A stretch of 8,152 nt of DNA from an uncultured Rhodanobacteraceae bacterium (GTDB taxonomy: Bacteria; Pseudomonadota; Gammaproteobacteria; Xanthomonadales; Rhodanobacteraceae), in contig CAJXGK010000066.1 in assembly GCA_913053815.1 (NCBI GenBank), positions 1 to 8,152 of the forward strand. The letters are read 5' to 3'. Below the pieces are notes generated by a model that searched no databases, had not been told where the DNA came from, and saw only the letters and a list, made by a program, of their open reading frames with translations. The position numbers and the translations under genes were made by a program. The first letter of the stretch is position 1. Each line of letters opens with the position of its first letter. Shown here in pieces: positions 7,016-8,152 of the stretch.

Positions 7016-7891
7016 TTAGGTCTTGAACAGTTCGTCGAGTTTCTGCTCGTAGCGGTAATAGTCCAGATGTGCGTACAGTTCCGCCCGCGTCTGCATCCCG
7101 GGCACGAGACTTTTCTGCGTGCCCTCGCGGCGCACGGTTTCGTAAAAATTCAGTGCGGCCTTGTTCATCGCCCGATACGCCCCGCAACACAGAAGCTGGA
7201 TATCCACGCCCACCGTGGCCAGTTCCTCGCGCGTGAACAGCGGCGTCTGACCGAACTCGGTGATATTGGCCAGGATCGGCACCTTGACCGCTTCCTTGAA
7301 GCGCTTGTATTCATCCAGCGTGCGCACCGCCTCCGGAAAAATCATGTCAGCCCCAGCCGCCACACAGGCCAGCGCGCGCTCGATGGCCGCCTCCATCCCT
7401 TCGCTGGCGATTGCATCGGTGCGCGCCATGATCACGAACTGCTCATCGGTACGCGCATCCACCGCCGCCTTGACCCGATCCACCATCTCGCCGGACGACA
7501 CGATTTCCTTGTGCGGTCGGTGACCGCAGCGCTTGGCTGCCACCTGATCCTCAAGGTGCAACCCGGCAGCTCCGAACTTGATGAAGGAACGCACCGTGCG
7601 GGCAATATTGAAGGCCCCGCCCCAGCCCGTGTCCGCATCCACCAGCAGCGGCAGATCGCAGGCATCGGTAATGCGGCGAATGTCGGTCAGCACGTCATCC
7701 TGGGTGGAAATACCGAGATCGGGCACACCCAGCGAATTGGCCGCCACGCCGCCGCCGGAGAGATAAATCGCCTGGTGCCCGGCATCCTTCGCCAGGCGCG
7801 CGGCATAGGCCGTGATCACGCCCACCACCTGCAACGGGCGTTCGGCTTCAAGTGCGGCCCGAAAGCGGGCGCCAGCGGATAAATGCGGCAT
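7016..7891 (-). CDS. prpB: 2-methylisocitrate lyase
   Basis: The 291-residue protein belongs to the isocitrate lyase/PEP mutase superfamily and cleaves 2-methylisocitrate to pyruvate and succinate, the last step of the methylcitrate cycle. Visible features are [20 protein letters not shown] near the start, the Mg-binding [11 protein letters not shown] with Asp85 and Asp87, the catalytic KRCGHRP loop with Cys122, and IMARTDA at 155-160. The tail [17 protein letters not shown] is typical of PrpB and separates it from carboxyphosphonoenolpyruvate mutases. The length is close to the usual 295. The frame stays open upstream to 8017, but that extension would overlap the dinB tail and looks non-homologous, so the ATG at 7891 is chosen even though its ribosome binding site (GGA about 8 bases upstream) is weak. 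It is followed 15 bases later by prpC. Confidence 0.95.
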   Translation of the reverse strand: MPHLSAGARFRAALEAERPLQVVGVITAYAARLAKDAGHQAIYLSGGGVAANSLGVPDLGISTQDDVLTDIRRITDACDLPLLVDADTGWGGAFNIARTVRSFIKFGAAGLHLEDQVAAKRCGHRPHKEIVSSGEMVDRVKAAVDARTDEQFVIMARTDAIASEGMEAAIERALACVAAGADMIFPEAVRTLDEYKRFKEAVKVPILANITEFGQTPLFTREELATVGVDIQLLCCGAYRAMNKAALNFYETVRREGTQKSLVPGMQTRAELYAHLDYYRYEQKLDELFKT

Positions 7892-7925
7892 GATCAAGGT
7901 CCGGTCAGCTTGTGTGTTCCGGCCT

Positions 7926-7931
7926 ATTTTA
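7926..7931 (-). promoter_or_regulatory. Possible -10 element upstream of prpB
   Basis: TAAAAT on the minus strand, five of six matches to TATAAT, overlaps the stop codon of the upstream DinB gene and lies 34 bases before the prpB start. No matching -35 box is seen 17 bases upstream (GCGCAG), so an own promoter for prpBC is only suggested. Confidence 0.25.
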
Positions 7932-8152
7932 TCCGACTCCCCCCGGCCCTGCGCCCGCGCCCGACACCTCGGCCCCAAAGAGTTCTTTCTGCGCGGCAAA
8001 ATCCGCCCGGTCGACAAAGCCCGACAAACCGACCCCGACCAGCCGGTACAGGGAATCGGCCGGGCGATCGACCCGCGCGCGCAAGGCGCAGACCATAGCG
8101 GCCAGCTCCCGCGCCGAGCCCGGTCGCTGCGTCGGCGTCAGACGGCGGGTCA
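7929..8152 (-). CDS. dinB: DNA polymerase IV (Y family), C-terminal fragment
   Basis: Reading the minus strand from the window edge, a frame of 74 codons without a start ends in TAA at 7931-7929. It contains [19 protein letters not shown], then VCALRARVD, and the hallmark [13 protein letters not shown] of the little-finger (C-terminal DNA-binding) domain of DinB-type translesion polymerases. This domain grips duplex DNA. The catalytic palm lies outside the window. The last 16 or so residues are Gly/Ala rich and do not carry the beta-clamp-binding QxxLF tail in its usual terminal position, although QKELFG a little upstream (plus-strand bases near 7980) resembles such a motif. The gene ends 37 bases before prpB on the same strand, so read-through into prpBC is possible. 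The short fragment limits certainty. Confidence 0.8.
   Translation of the reverse strand, partial: TRRLTPTQRPGSARELAAMVCALRARVDRPADSLYRLVGVGLSGFVDRADFAAQKELFGAEVSGAGAGPGGVG

Noticed and set aside
7171..7200. CCGAYR in place of the YPLSAF sequence of the E. coli-type PrpB
   Set aside because: I recall the [13 protein letters not shown] variant from Pseudomonas-type PrpB, so it is a lineage feature and not an anomaly.
6104..7882. A 592-codon open frame on the plus strand, antisense to prpC and prpB
   Set aside because: It is exactly opposite two clearly homologous genes, its translation is rich in Arg, His and Gly with no recognisable domain, and long antisense frames are expected in GC-rich coding DNA with strong third-position bias.
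7892..8017. Upstream extension of prpB to a start at 8017
   Set aside because: It would overlap the dinB coding end in another frame, and the added residues (Arg-rich, low complexity) do not resemble the PrpB N terminus. The ATG at 7891 gives the family length.

Overview
The window reads as a segment of a gammaproteobacterial chromosome. This is judged from protein family types, namely a FadN/FadA-type beta-oxidation pair, a PrpB with a C-terminal motif that I recall from Pseudomonas-type enzymes, and a DinB tail. I cannot name a genus. No mobile element, CRISPR array, tRNA or rRNA is visible. Both ends cut through genes.

Layout, left to right. (1) 1-1532, + strand: the 3' end of a multifunctional 3-hydroxyacyl-CoA dehydrogenase/enoyl-CoA hydratase, then 17 bases later an acetyl-CoA C-acyltransferase (fadA type). 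This is a fatty-acid beta-oxidation operon and it ends in a perfect 15-bp hairpin at 1555-1590. (2) 1663-1986, - strand: a stand-alone small membrane protein of the lipid A biosynthesis N-terminal (LAB_N) family, convergent with fadA. (3) 1987-2109: a divergent promoter region holding a 15-base palindrome. (4) 2110-5482, + strand: an SLC13/DASS-type permease with two internal TrkA_C-like domains, followed by a class V PLP-dependent enzyme of the cysteine desulfurase fold. (5) 5483-5848: about 365 bases with no convincing gene. (6) 5849-8152, - strand: the tail of a Y-family DNA polymerase (DinB/Pol IV), then prpB (methylisocitrate lyase) and prpC (2-methylcitrate synthase), all read leftward.

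How the genes fit together. The two metabolic modules are biochemically compatible. Thiolytic beta-oxidation of odd-chain or branched acyl-CoAs yields propionyl-CoA, and PrpC and PrpB condense it with oxaloacetate and then cleave methylisocitrate to pyruvate and succinate. The methylcitrate dehydratase/isomerase step (prpD or acnD/prpF) is not in the window. The permease and class V enzyme form a transporter-enzyme pair whose substrate I cannot name. The permease lacks the Asn/Thr signature residues I expect in this superfamily, and the PLP enzyme carries an unusual GGCSCAG motif where desulfurases have their active-site cysteine loop. This pair is the least understood part of the window. The right-hand module looks more GC-rich than the left, with the gene-free gap at the boundary.
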